From NCBI GenBank assembly GCA_002495645.1, contig DAGF01000039.1:1-10550 (forward strand): 10,550 nucleotides of DNA, written 5' to 3'. The position numbers and the translations under genes were made by a program. The DNA is from Euryarchaeota archaeon UBA549 (lineage in GTDB: Archaea; Thermoplasmatota; Poseidoniia; Poseidoniales; Poseidoniaceae). This document shows positions 1 through 6,675 of this stretch, piece after piece; the stretch's first letter is position 1, and each line of letters begins with the position of its first letter. The notes below the pieces were generated by a model. It saw only the letters and a list, made by a program, of their open reading frames with translations. It was not told where the DNA came from and made no database searches.

Positions 1-156
1 ACCAGCCTTGCGAGCAGCACGAGCAATCATGTCGCCGGTGAGGATTTCGCGAAGGTGTCCAATGTGAAACTCGCCGCTTGGTGTGATGCCGGTGGCGACG
101 ATGTGCTTGTCGCCTCGCTGTGCGAGGCGCTGCGCCATCACGTCGCTCCAGTGCAT
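1..156 (-). CDS. lysS: Class I lysyl-tRNA synthetase, N-terminal fragment
   Basis: This is the first 52 codons of a cytoplasmic enzyme that charges tRNA-Lys with lysine; the gene runs off the left edge of the window. The protein opens MHWSDVMAQRL, then ATGITPSGEFHIGHLRE at residues 21-37. The HIGH signature at 31-34, preceded by TGITPSG, is the hallmark of the class I (archaeal) LysRS rather than the class II enzyme of most bacteria and eukaryotes. The ATG at 156 is chosen because the conserved HW-D-V opening follows it at once and a Shine-Dalgarno-like GAGGCGAT lies just upstream. It follows gfcR on the same strand with a 9-base gap, so the two are probably co-transcribed. The KMSK motif and anticodon-binding region are outside the window. 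The family call is firm despite the truncation. Confidence 0.93.
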   Translation of the reverse strand, partial: MHWSDVMAQRLAQRGDKHIVATGITPSGEFHIGHLREILTGDMIARAARKAG

Positions 157-159
157 TGT

Positions 160-168
160 ATCGCCTCA
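160..168 (-). promoter_or_regulatory. lysS ribosome binding site fused to gfcR stop
   Basis: On the minus strand the junction reads TGAGGCGATACAATG. The gfcR stop TGA supplies the first bases of a Shine-Dalgarno-like GAGGCGAT, one base off the GAGGTGAT complement of the usual archaeal 16S rRNA tail. It fixes the lysS ATG at 156 and predicts termination-reinitiation coupling. Confidence 0.6.
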
Positions 169-750
169 AACAGCTACGGCACGAATCAGGCCACGAAGGG
201 GAACATCGTCGATTTCATTGCGTGTTGTCTTGTTGACCAAAACGATGGCCAAGGCGACGTCTCCACCAGCGGCGCGAATGGTCTGGATGGTTTTGGACAA
301 TGTTTTGCCAGAGGAAAGAACATCGTCGATGATGACCACGCGCTTGCCGGCCACTTGACCGTATTTATTGGACAACGAACCGCTCCCTTCGCCCTCATCG
401 GTGGTTCGGAAGACCGTCATGTCGGATTCCAAAACACGAGCCACTTCGTAGGCAAAGGCGATGCCGTTGATGGATATGCCAACGACCGTGTCGATGTTAT
501 CGTAGCCGATTTCCTCATCTGCAACATCGGCCATGATGGAGCCTACAGCAGCAAGGCGCTGCGGGCGAACGCCAAGGGTGCGCCAACCGATGCGAACATC
601 GCTGGGTCGGTCGCTCTCGCCGGTGCCGGAAAGAAGCCAGGTGATCGTGTCTTGGGAAAGGGAGAGTTCATCAGCAATTTGCTGGGTGTTCAACCCTTCT
701 TTCATGAGGCTGGATGCAAGCGCTTTGAGTTCTTCGATGCTCAGGACCAT
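166..750 (-). CDS. gfcR: GfcR-like HTH/phosphoribosyltransferase-fold regulator
   Basis: A 194-residue protein with an N-terminal helix-turn-helix (about residues 19-42, with NTQQIADELSLSQDTITWLL) joined to a type I phosphoribosyltransferase domain. The PRPP-binding loop VVIIDDVLSSGKT is at 138-150. This arrangement is that of the archaeal orotate-phosphoribosyltransferase-like family. In Haloferax a member called GfcR activates sugar-catabolism genes, and members are often misnamed PyrE. The function here is inferred; the ligand could be PRPP or another phosphorylated metabolite. The frame can be extended to a GTG at 780, but the ATG at 750 fits the family N-terminus (short helix, then HTH) better. 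It is divergent from aIF2-beta across about 99 bases with no clear TATA box, and lies 9 bases upstream of lysS. Confidence 0.82.
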   Translation of the reverse strand: MVLSIEELKALASSLMKEGLNTQQIADELSLSQDTITWLLSGTGESDRPSDVRIGWRTLGVRPQRLAAVGSIMADVADEEIGYDNIDTVVGISINGIAFAYEVARVLESDMTVFRTTDEGEGSGSLSNKYGQVAGKRVVIIDDVLSSGKTLSKTIQTIRAAGGDVALAIVLVNKTTRNEIDDVPLRGLIRAVAV

Positions 751-825
751 GGTGCTCACTTCATGCCTGCCGTGGAACACTCATCAATGCTTTCCTGCGA
801 ACAAGCCCAAAGGGAAAGTCTTGAA

Positions 826-843
826 GGGAGGGAGGGCCGGGGG
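826..843 (+). promoter_or_regulatory. G-quadruplex motif in aIF2-beta leader
   Basis: GGGAGGGAGGGCCGGGGG has four runs of three or more G with loops of 1, 1 and 2 bases, matching the strict intramolecular quadruplex consensus. It ends six bases before the aIF2-beta ATG, exactly where a Shine-Dalgarno element should be, and its GGGAGG parts could serve as one. Whether it folds in the mRNA, and whether this affects translation, is inference. Confidence 0.55.
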
Positions 844-849
844 AAAATC

Positions 850-1260
850 ATGGCCGACTTTGATTACGAGAGCCTCCTTGACCGGGCCCGTGAAAACATT
901 CCCGAGGAAATCTCCTCGCGTTCTCGTTGGAGACTCCCTGCTCCTCAAATCATGATTGAAGGTTCCAACACCATCTTCCGAAATTTCAACGAGGTCGTTT
1001 CAATGATGGACCGAGATGAAAACCACGTCTACCAGTTTATCCTGAACGAATTGGGTACCTCGGGCTCGCGGGATGGGCCTCGTGCACGATTCAAGGGCCG
1101 AATTCCCCCCAAGCGAATCAAGGGCACCATCGCCAATTACGTGAACACGTACATCAAGTGCAGCCAGTGCGGCGCGCCGGATACCCACTTTGTGAAGGAA
1201 GACCGAACGACGTTGCTCAAGTGCCAAGCTTGCGGTGCGACCCGTCCAGTCAAACTCTGA
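850..1260 (+). CDS. Translation initiation factor aIF2 subunit beta
   Basis: This 136-residue protein is the beta subunit of archaeal aIF2, the GTPase complex that brings initiator Met-tRNA to the small ribosomal subunit. Its length is normal for the family. After an N-terminal helix come the central alpha-beta domain (about residues 30-98, with FILNELGTSGSRDG and RFKGRIPPKRIKG) and a C-terminal zinc ribbon with cysteines 104, 107, 125 and 128. The frame is open far upstream, but that part is antisense to gfcR and lysS. The ATG at 850 is chosen because MADFDYESLLDRA is the expected family start. The leader is extremely G-rich. The stop TGA touches the stop of the convergent ferredoxin gene with no base between. 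Confidence 0.95.
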   Translation: MADFDYESLLDRARENIPEEISSRSRWRLPAPQIMIEGSNTIFRNFNEVVSMMDRDENHVYQFILNELGTSGSRDGPRARFKGRIPPKRIKGTIANYVNTYIKCSQCGAPDTHFVKEDRTTLLKCQACGATRPVKL

Positions 1261-1263
1261 TCA
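1258..1263. other. Zero-gap convergent junction TGATCA (aIF2-beta / ferredoxin)
   Basis: The plus-strand stop TGA (1258-1260) abuts the minus-strand stop (TCA on the plus strand, 1261-1263). Together they form the palindrome TGATCA. Any 3' untranslated region of either gene must be antisense to the other gene. Confidence 0.9.
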
Positions 1264-1605
1264 TTCCAATTTCAGGGTTTGCTCTTCATCAATTTCCCCG
1301 GTGAGCAGGTGCTGAAGCAACGCCTCAATGCTTTCTTCTGAGGTCAGTCCGTACCAAACGCCTTCTGGATACACCACGCAGGTCGGGCCGAATTCACAAT
1401 GGTCAAGGCACCCTGATTTTTGCACCCTGATGTTTTCATCGGTTTCTTGGCGAACACGCTGCTTGATTTGACGCATGAGGTCGAGACTTTCCTGTGGTCC
1501 ACAGGACGGTCGAGCCGCCCCTTCTGCTCGCTCATGGCCACAGATGAAGGCGTGCCGAGTGAAACCCGGCTCGCTTCTTCCTTTCGGGTCAACGGGCATG
1601 GTCAT
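1261..1605 (-). CDS. Thioredoxin-like [2Fe-2S] ferredoxin
   Basis: A 114-residue protein of the thioredoxin-fold [2Fe-2S] ferredoxin family, an electron carrier also found fused to hydrogenase and Complex I subunits. Cluster ligands are visible as C22, C35, C66 and C70 in the pattern HAFIC...RPSCG...SGCLDHCEFGPTCVVYPEG, and the YPEGVWYG segment at 79-86 is typical. An extra cysteine at 76 is unlikely to be a ligand. The ATG at 1605 overlaps the stop of the upstream dehydratase gene by four bases (ATGA), so the two are probably translationally coupled; a second ATG two codons later is possible. It is the last gene of a three-gene minus-strand operon. The electron partner is not identifiable from the window. 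Confidence 0.85.
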   Translation of the reverse strand: MTMPVDPKGRSEPGFTRHAFICGHERAEGAARPSCGPQESLDLMRQIKQRVRQETDENIRVQKSGCLDHCEFGPTCVVYPEGVWYGLTSEESIEALLQHLLTGEIDEEQTLKLE

Positions 1606-1847
1606 CCCTCAAGTTCGTTGATGGCGGTGGCCAAATCCACATCCCGCTGGGTGATGCTGTTGGTGTCGTGTGAATAGGTCTCGACCACTGCATAGCCCCA
1701 GCCAAAATGGAGTTCAGCGTGGTGCTGATGAGCCTCACACAGGACACTGACCTCGTCAATGAAGGCCTTGGCCTGCAGAAAGTCATCAAAGGTGAATTCT
1801 CTCATCAAACGGCCTTCAAGTTCTGTCCAGCCGTCCGGATAGGCCAC
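1602..1847 (-). CDS. Pterin-4a-carbinolamine dehydratase
   Basis: A short (81-residue) member of the PCD/DCoH family, which dehydrates 4a-hydroxytetrahydropterin to recycle the pterin cofactor. The segment EAHQHHAELHFGWGYAVVET (38-57) followed by YSHDTNSITQRDVDLA (58-73) matches the family signature. H42, H43 and H60 correspond to the three active-site histidines. The usual proline after HH is alanine here. The start is uncertain. The frame opens at a TTG at 1898, which would overlap the upstream gene; an ATG at 1805 would remove the conserved GW. The GTG at 1847, four bases after the upstream stop and behind a GGGG run, is preferred. No aromatic amino-acid hydroxylase is in view, so the physiological substrate is open. 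Confidence 0.82.
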   Translation of the reverse strand: MAYPDGWTELEGRLMREFTFDDFLQAKAFIDEVSVLCEAHQHHAELHFGWGYAVVETYSHDTNSITQRDVDLATAINELEG

Positions 1848-1851
1848 GAAA

Positions 1852-2292
1852 TCAGCCCCAAAGATGGGAGTCGTCGTTGCCCTTGGTTTCCTTCTCAACC
1901 TTTTCGTGCAACTTGGAGCGGCGCTTCATGTCCTCTCGCTCAAAAGCAAGCAATTCTTCATCATCGATGTAAGCCGGGCGGGTGTGGGCAACCAGAACCA
2001 TCTTGACGATGACGTCCCTTGAGATGAATTCGCAACGGCCGTCCTCGGTGAGGATTTCCAAACTGGTTTTCCCTGAGGAAATCAATCGTCCTCGAACAAA
2101 GGCATCCTCTGGGTTAGCAAAGGCTTGAACGTCCAGGTGAACTTCAACAAAGTCGTCCCTTCGCAGGCCTTGGCGACGCTCAAGGAGGTCCCCGTGGTGG
2201 ATTGATTTGAGCCCCTCCAACTTGGGTGAGCCCATTTCTTCCCACATCGATTTCGCCCAGTCGGGGAGGTCAACGGATTTCTTCTTCGCCAT
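1852..2292 (-). CDS. Uncharacterised 146-residue protein
   Basis: I do not recognise this family. The protein begins MAKKKSVDLPDWAKSMWEEM, a basic then amphipathic start. A middle section (about residues 48-103) alternates beta-prone stretches: DFVEVHLDVQAF, AFVRGRLISSG, TSLEILTEDGRCEFISRDVI, VKMVLVAH. The tail (110-136) is highly charged and probably helical. The middle resembles a small beta-barrel of SH3 or Sm-like type, but this is a visual impression only. There is no signal peptide, membrane segment or metal cluster. It is the first gene of the operon with the dehydratase (4-base gap) and ferredoxin. Its ATG at 2292 has no good Shine-Dalgarno, so the mRNA may have a short leader. It is divergent from the NOG1-like gene across 110 bases. 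Confidence 0.75.
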   Translation of the reverse strand: MAKKKSVDLPDWAKSMWEEMGSPKLEGLKSIHHGDLLERRQGLRRDDFVEVHLDVQAFANPEDAFVRGRLISSGKTSLEILTEDGRCEFISRDVIVKMVLVAHTRPAYIDDEELLAFEREDMKRRSKLHEKVEKETKGNDDSHLWG

Positions 2293-2391
2293 GTTTGAAC
2301 CAATCGGCGAGCGTACATGAACCTCACCTTTCTGTCTTCAACCCCTTTCCCGACGGGATACTTCATCAAGGGATGACGGCGGGCCACGGTT

Positions 2392-2397
2392 GAGGAG
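2392..2397 (+). promoter_or_regulatory. Shine-Dalgarno of the NOG1-like gene
   Basis: GAGGAG ends five bases before the ATG at 2403 and supports this start. The divergent spacer 2293-2402 otherwise shows no convincing TATA box for either gene. Confidence 0.6.
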
Positions 2398-2402
2398 TAG
2401 GC

Positions 2403-3518
2403 ATGAAGGTCTCCTGGCGCACCCTTGGTACGGTTTTGTTGGAGGAAGAGGTCCTCGACAAAGCGTTCTCTCGGGCCAAAAAGGCGGCTGACCGTGTGGA
2501 TGACCCCGACCGAGTGTTTCGGGTGCGCAAGCAAATGACGCGCATGGTCCAAACAGCGGCTGACATCATTGCGACGGAATTTCAGGAACTTGTGGCTGCT
2601 TGGCCTTCACTTGACCAATCGCCCTTGTTCGATGTGGCCATGATCGATGCCTGCGTAGGTTGCGATGAGTATCGCAAGAACCTCGCAACCCTGCAGTGGG
2701 CCTCAAAACAAGTGCTCAACATCGCCTCTCAGAACGCGAAAAAGATCATCCGAACCGGTCGTACAGATTTGATGCACGAAGCCCGCCGTGAAGCCTACGG
2801 GCGAATTTCATCCATCATGCGCCAGGTGGGGCCATCCCTCACCTGGTTGAGCGAAGCTCGCGAGACCTTGAAGCGGCTGCCCAAGGTGGACCCTGTCTCG
2901 CCGTGTATTGTGGTCTGCGGCGCACCCAACGTCGGTAAATCGGCGTTCATCTCCGCCCTCAGCACGGGGAAAATGGAAGTGAACCACTACCCGTTCACCA
3001 CCAAACAAATTCACGTCGGACACTTCACCCATCGCCGTCTTCAGTACCAAATGGTGGATACACCGGGGTTGCTTGACCGACCGATGGAGGAGCGCAACCA
3101 CATCGAAATGCAGGCCATTGCCGCCCTCGAGCACATCGGTTCTTTGGTGTTGTTCCTCGTGGACGAAAGTGAATCCTGCGGTACGCCCTATGAAGAACAG
3201 ATGAATCTCCTTGAGGAAGTCCAAACGCTCTTGCCCGAAACGGAATTGATGCTGGTCAGTTCCAAGGCCGATTTGCTTCAACCCCTTCCGCCGATGTGGG
3301 GCGAAGTCAAGGCCTCAGAAGAGGCATGGCGAGGCGAAGGGAGCGAGGGTGAACCTGAACTGCCTCTGCTGATGGACGGCGAGGGGCGCGTGTGTTTGTC
3401 CGCCACCGAGAATGTTGGGCTGGACGCCATGCGCTTGGAAATCGTGCGCAAAGTGAAAGCAGCTCGGCCAAACAACCCCATGGAATTACCAGAGGGTTGG
3501 TACCGGCAAGATGTGTGA
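2403..3518 (+). CDS. NOG1-like GTPase
   Basis: A 371-residue GTPase of the Obg-related NOG1 family, whose members act in large ribosomal subunit assembly in archaea and eukaryotes. The first 160 residues are helical, as in the NOG1 N-terminal domain. The G domain follows: G1 GAPNVGKS at 173-180, a G2 region YPFTTKQIHVGH at 196-207, G3 DTPG at 219-222, G4 SKAD at 287-290 and G5 SAT at 333-335. The G4 motif has serine where asparagine is usual. An acidic insert (about 304-327) lies between G4 and G5. The gene is monocistronic as seen, and its stop abuts that of argS. It fits with the translation-related genes around it. A role in ribosome assembly is inferred from the family. Confidence 0.87.
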   Translation: MKVSWRTLGTVLLEEEVLDKAFSRAKKAADRVDDPDRVFRVRKQMTRMVQTAADIIATEFQELVAAWPSLDQSPLFDVAMIDACVGCDEYRKNLATLQWASKQVLNIASQNAKKIIRTGRTDLMHEARREAYGRISSIMRQVGPSLTWLSEARETLKRLPKVDPVSPCIVVCGAPNVGKSAFISALSTGKMEVNHYPFTTKQIHVGHFTHRRLQYQMVDTPGLLDRPMEERNHIEMQAIAALEHIGSLVLFLVDESESCGTPYEEQMNLLEEVQTLLPETELMLVSSKADLLQPLPPMWGEVKASEEAWRGEGSEGEPELPLLMDGEGRVCLSATENVGLDAMRLEIVRKVKAARPNNPMELPEGWYRQDV

Positions 3519-3521
3519 TCA
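3516..3521. other. Zero-gap convergent junction TGATCA (NOG1-like / argS)
   Basis: The stop TGA of the GTPase gene (3516-3518) directly abuts the argS stop (TCA on the plus strand, 3519-3521), the second TGATCA gene junction of the window. Confidence 0.9.
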
Positions 3522-5282
3522 CATCGTTTCGATGGGTACGATGCCCAAACCGACCATGCCTTCGCGCAATGTGGTTCGTGCAAGTTCGGAAACGGCGAAA
3601 TAAAACGGGTTCACGTTGCCCTCATCAATGATGTAGCAGTCTCTATAGAACGAGTTGTAGGCCGTGGATAATTGCAACATGTACTCGGCGTAGAGGTTGG
3701 GTCGATGTTCTCGGACAACCTTGGCCAATCGGTCGTCGTGAACAGCGAGCATCCGGAGGAGCTGGACCAAACCATCGGGCATGGCCTGGTCGGGAATGGA
3801 GGGTGTAGGCTTCCCGTCGGCAAACGAGCCATCGGCCTCCAGAACTTTTCGTTGAATCGAGCAAGCGCGGGTGTGGCTGTACATGATGAAGGGTGCCGAA
3901 CCGGCTTCGAAACTCAATGCGTCTTCCCAGCGGAAGGTGAAGCCTTTCTCGGGGCTGACGCTGATGATGTTGAACCGGACGGCCGAGGTGCCAACAGCTT
4001 CGGCGATGGTGGCCATGGCATCGGCGCTCAAGTCGGGCCTTCGTTCTTTGAGGACCTCCACGGCATGTGCGTGAGCCTCTTCCAGCAGGTCGTCCATGAA
4101 GACGACATTACCTCGACGGGTGGACATTTTTCCTTCGGGGAGTTTGATGAAGGAATAAAACATGACTTCAGGGCGACGTTCACCAAGTTCCTCAAGGGTG
4201 AGCCCGACCTGCTGGGCTTGCAGTTTGTGGTCCTCGCCCAGCACGTTGATCAGTTCGTTGCATTGCGTCCATTTCCACTGGTGGTAAGCGATGTCTCGCG
4301 TAGCATAAAGGGAGGAGCCGTCGCCTCGGCGGTAGAAGAATTCAGTCTTACCTTTGAGGCCACGTTGCCCCAAATCCAAGAACTGAGCACCGTTGTCAGC
4401 GACGCCATTGATGTCCAACGAGCCCAGTGTTTCCATGAGTCTGGCAACATCACCGTTGGTGACAAACACCGACTCTTTGGTAAACCGGTCAAAGCCAATC
4501 CCCAGCCGCCCTAGTGTCTCAAGCATGCCGTCAAGAACGGGTTGGTAGGCGTTTTGAAAGGAATCAAGGACGGCTTCGTCGCCGTGCTCGCTGGCATGAA
4601 CAAGGTCGCCGATGGCCTTCTCGATGGTCTCGCTCTGGCCACTTTCCTTTCGCATCAATTGAGCGGCTTGGTACCAACGTACACGTTGATGGTCGGCTTT
4701 GTCCACCCATTGGGGGTTCGCAGGTTCTCGCTCAGCGAGCAAGTTTTCCACATCCTCGCCGGACATGTTCTCAAGCGCCCATGCGAGCACAGCCACTTGT
4801 TTGCCCATGTCATCAACGTAATACTCCGCTGTGACGCTGTCCCCCCACAATCGATGCAAGCGGACGAGGGTGTCGCCAAGGATGGCGTTTCGGGCTCGCC
4901 CCACATGGAACGGGCCGTTGGGGTTGGCCGAAGTATGCTCGATGAGGACTTCTCTTCGGGAGCCGTTGGCCATGTGGCGAACATCACCGCTGAGCAAGCG
5001 ACCTGCCAGCCAAACGGGGTTGGCTCGGATGTTGAGATAACCGTTGACGGCGTTGACTTCGAGAATGGCTTCGTGTTCTGTCATGGCCTGTTTGACCTGC
5101 TCTGCAATGGCGACGGGCGCCATGCCGAGGGCCTTGGCAAACGGGAAGCAGGGCAGAGAAAGGTCGCCTTGGTCAGTCTCCCGAGCAGGTTGCAACATGC
5201 GTTCGACCAGGCTTGCGTCAACGCCAAAGGACTCCACTGCGGCCTCAACAAGGGGTTGAATTTCGGATTTCAGCAACTCCAT
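3519..5282 (-). CDS. argS: Arginyl-tRNA synthetase
   Basis: A 587-residue class I synthetase that charges tRNA-Arg, close to the usual archaeal length. An N-terminal additional domain (about 1-105) is followed by the HIGH-type motif in SANPNGPFHVGRARN (118-132, HVG at 126-128) and the arginine-binding DDMGKQ (157-162). The KMSK-type loop GKMSTRRGN is at 384-392, and a helical DALR-type anticodon-binding domain begins about residue 463 (SAPFIMYSHTRA). The start ATG at 5282 is fixed by a perfect Shine-Dalgarno. The gene is the second of a prf1-argS pair with a 9-base gap, a neighbourhood I recall from other euryarchaea. Long open frames antisense to it are shadows. Confidence 0.97.
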   Translation of the reverse strand: MELLKSEIQPLVEAAVESFGVDASLVERMLQPARETDQGDLSLPCFPFAKALGMAPVAIAEQVKQAMTEHEAILEVNAVNGYLNIRANPVWLAGRLLSGDVRHMANGSRREVLIEHTSANPNGPFHVGRARNAILGDTLVRLHRLWGDSVTAEYYVDDMGKQVAVLAWALENMSGEDVENLLAEREPANPQWVDKADHQRVRWYQAAQLMRKESGQSETIEKAIGDLVHASEHGDEAVLDSFQNAYQPVLDGMLETLGRLGIGFDRFTKESVFVTNGDVARLMETLGSLDINGVADNGAQFLDLGQRGLKGKTEFFYRRGDGSSLYATRDIAYHQWKWTQCNELINVLGEDHKLQAQQVGLTLEELGERRPEVMFYSFIKLPEGKMSTRRGNVVFMDDLLEEAHAHAVEVLKERRPDLSADAMATIAEAVGTSAVRFNIISVSPEKGFTFRWEDALSFEAGSAPFIMYSHTRACSIQRKVLEADGSFADGKPTPSIPDQAMPDGLVQLLRMLAVHDDRLAKVVREHRPNLYAEYMLQLSTAYNSFYRDCYIIDEGNVNPFYFAVSELARTTLREGMVGLGIVPIETM

Positions 5283-5285
5283 GAC

Positions 5286-5294
5286 ATCACCTCA
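5286..5294 (-). promoter_or_regulatory. argS ribosome binding site fused to prf1 stop
   Basis: On the minus strand the junction reads TGAGGTGATGTCATG. The GAGGTGAT at 5286-5293 is an eight-base perfect match to the archaeal Shine-Dalgarno consensus, and its first two bases are the last two of the prf1 stop codon. Stop and start are in the same frame, separated by three codons. Confidence 0.8.
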
Positions 5295-6551
5295 CATCAT
5301 TGGATAGCGCAGAATGGCAGCAAGCCCGCCGAAGCCATGCATCAGTTGTGAGCCCTCTTCGGTATCAACAGAAATATACGTAACTTGTGAGTTACTCTCT
5401 TCTGCGAGTTGGCTGAGAGCATCAATAATGGAATAACTGGCCAGTTCACGAATGGGATCTCCAGATACACCGCACGAGGGGCAGGAAGGCAATTCTTGTT
5501 GGCGCGTGAGGCGTGCTTCCCATTTTTCATCCGAGCCATGGCCGCACTTCTTACAACTCAACTCAACGACGTTACCTCGAAGACCTTCTGAAATCAAAAG
5601 GGTGTCCACTGCGCCTTGGGTCAAGGCTTGCTTGATCATCATCTCACCATAGGTGGCTTTGGGATGGGCTCGAATCAATTCCTCGAGGAAGCGATTCATC
5701 ACCTGTCGTTCTGCGTCAAGTTCGATTTCGCCCATCAACTGTCCAGCGTTTTCAACCAGTTCCCGAACACCGGATTCGTTAGAATAGCCGACATCAAACG
5801 TGGTTTTGGCGATTTTCTTCGCGATTTCATGGTGGAAATATTCGTTCTTGACAACGAAGTCTTTGGTGGCACCCGGCCCACCCACGATGACGGCCTGGAT
5901 GTTCTCCAAATGAGGCAGCCAGTAGGATGAGGCGTGTTCTGTGGCCCGCTTGAAGAAGTTGTGCGCCGCTTCTTCGATGAGCCGCTCGAAACGCTGGGCG
6001 GATTGACCACCTTGGCGGTGCTTGCCCATGATGTTGGAGACAAGATGCTCTTGGACATGTATTCGCTTTCCTGTGGCGATGCCGTAAGCGGCTTCTGCTC
6101 GGTCAATCACGAACAAGGCGTAGGATTTCTTGTCGACCAGCATTTCTTCAAGTTGTGTCAATTCAAACCTTGAATCGCAACGGTACCGGAAAGAAACCAG
6201 CGATTGAGGTGGGTCTTCCACCACGATGTTGACCATCCGGCTCTTGTTGTTTCCAATGATGATGGAACCCACGAAGATGGCCAAACCGTTCTCTCCGGGA
6301 GTTTTGTAGCGTGAGAGCGTTGAAATGGCGGATTCAATCGCACCTTGAACGTTCTTCCGTGTGCCTTTTGACTTGATGTTTGCAGCTTGTCCGTGCTCGT
6401 TTTGGAGCATGCTCCGTGCATCAGAAATCTGCCGGTCGGGTGGAATGATCAAAGTGACCAGTTCGGTTCCGAACCCCTTCATTTCACGGAGTTCCTCAAG
6501 GGCAAGTTTCAGGCGCAAACGGCGCGCTGACAACTTGGCATCGTCCGACAT
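5292..6551 (-). CDS. prf1: Peptide chain release factor aRF1
   Basis: A 419-residue class I release factor that reads all three stop codons and triggers peptide release, the archaeal equivalent of eRF1. Visible marks are NIKS (58-61) and YRCDSRF (123-129, the YxCxxxF stop-recognition motif) in the N domain, GKHRQGGQSAQRF (176-188, catalytic GGQ at 181-183) in the M domain, and a zinc ribbon with C333, C336, C357 and C360 in the C domain. The frame can be extended to 6686, but the ATG at 6551 gives the family length and has AAGGGGAAGG upstream. It is divergent from pyrH across 124 bases with no clear TATA box. Its own stop is TGA, embedded in the argS ribosome binding site. Confidence 0.97.
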   Translation of the reverse strand: MSDDAKLSARRLRLKLALEELREMKGFGTELVTLIIPPDRQISDARSMLQNEHGQAANIKSKGTRKNVQGAIESAISTLSRYKTPGENGLAIFVGSIIIGNNKSRMVNIVVEDPPQSLVSFRYRCDSRFELTQLEEMLVDKKSYALFVIDRAEAAYGIATGKRIHVQEHLVSNIMGKHRQGGQSAQRFERLIEEAAHNFFKRATEHASSYWLPHLENIQAVIVGGPGATKDFVVKNEYFHHEIAKKIAKTTFDVGYSNESGVRELVENAGQLMGEIELDAERQVMNRFLEELIRAHPKATYGEMMIKQALTQGAVDTLLISEGLRGNVVELSCKKCGHGSDEKWEARLTRQQELPSCPSCGVSGDPIRELASYSIIDALSQLAEESNSQVTYISVDTEEGSQLMHGFGGLAAILRYPMM

Positions 6552-6675
6552 GGCCTTCCCCTTTTGTCCGGCTGTGGCAAGGCACTTCAAATCTCCCTCC
6601 AAGCCTCGTGTTTTCCGTCGGTGTCTCTCGCCGTGAGGGATAGGATGAAAACATGGCCGCGCCGCAGGATGAACA

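Noticed and set aside
55..849. A long open frame continuous with aIF2-beta, suggesting a 401-residue protein
   Set aside because: The first 265 codons lie antisense to gfcR and lysS, match no protein style, and the true aIF2-beta start at 850 gives the family length.
2082..2318. Minus-strand frame with an ATG at 2318 behind an AGGTGAGG sequence
   Set aside because: It is out of frame with the 146-residue protein, overlaps it fully, and encodes an Arg/Trp-rich sequence typical of a shadow frame.
3672..5351. Two long plus-strand open frames (280 and 269 codons) opposite argS
   Set aside because: They are antisense shadows of a strongly conserved synthetase gene. The second runs past the argS start into prf1, and neither has a recognisable domain.
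4246..6453. Further TGATCA copies inside argS and prf1 (near 4246, 5633 and 6446)
   Set aside because: They fall within coding sequence at about the frequency expected by chance and have no relation to gene ends, so only the junction copies are reported.
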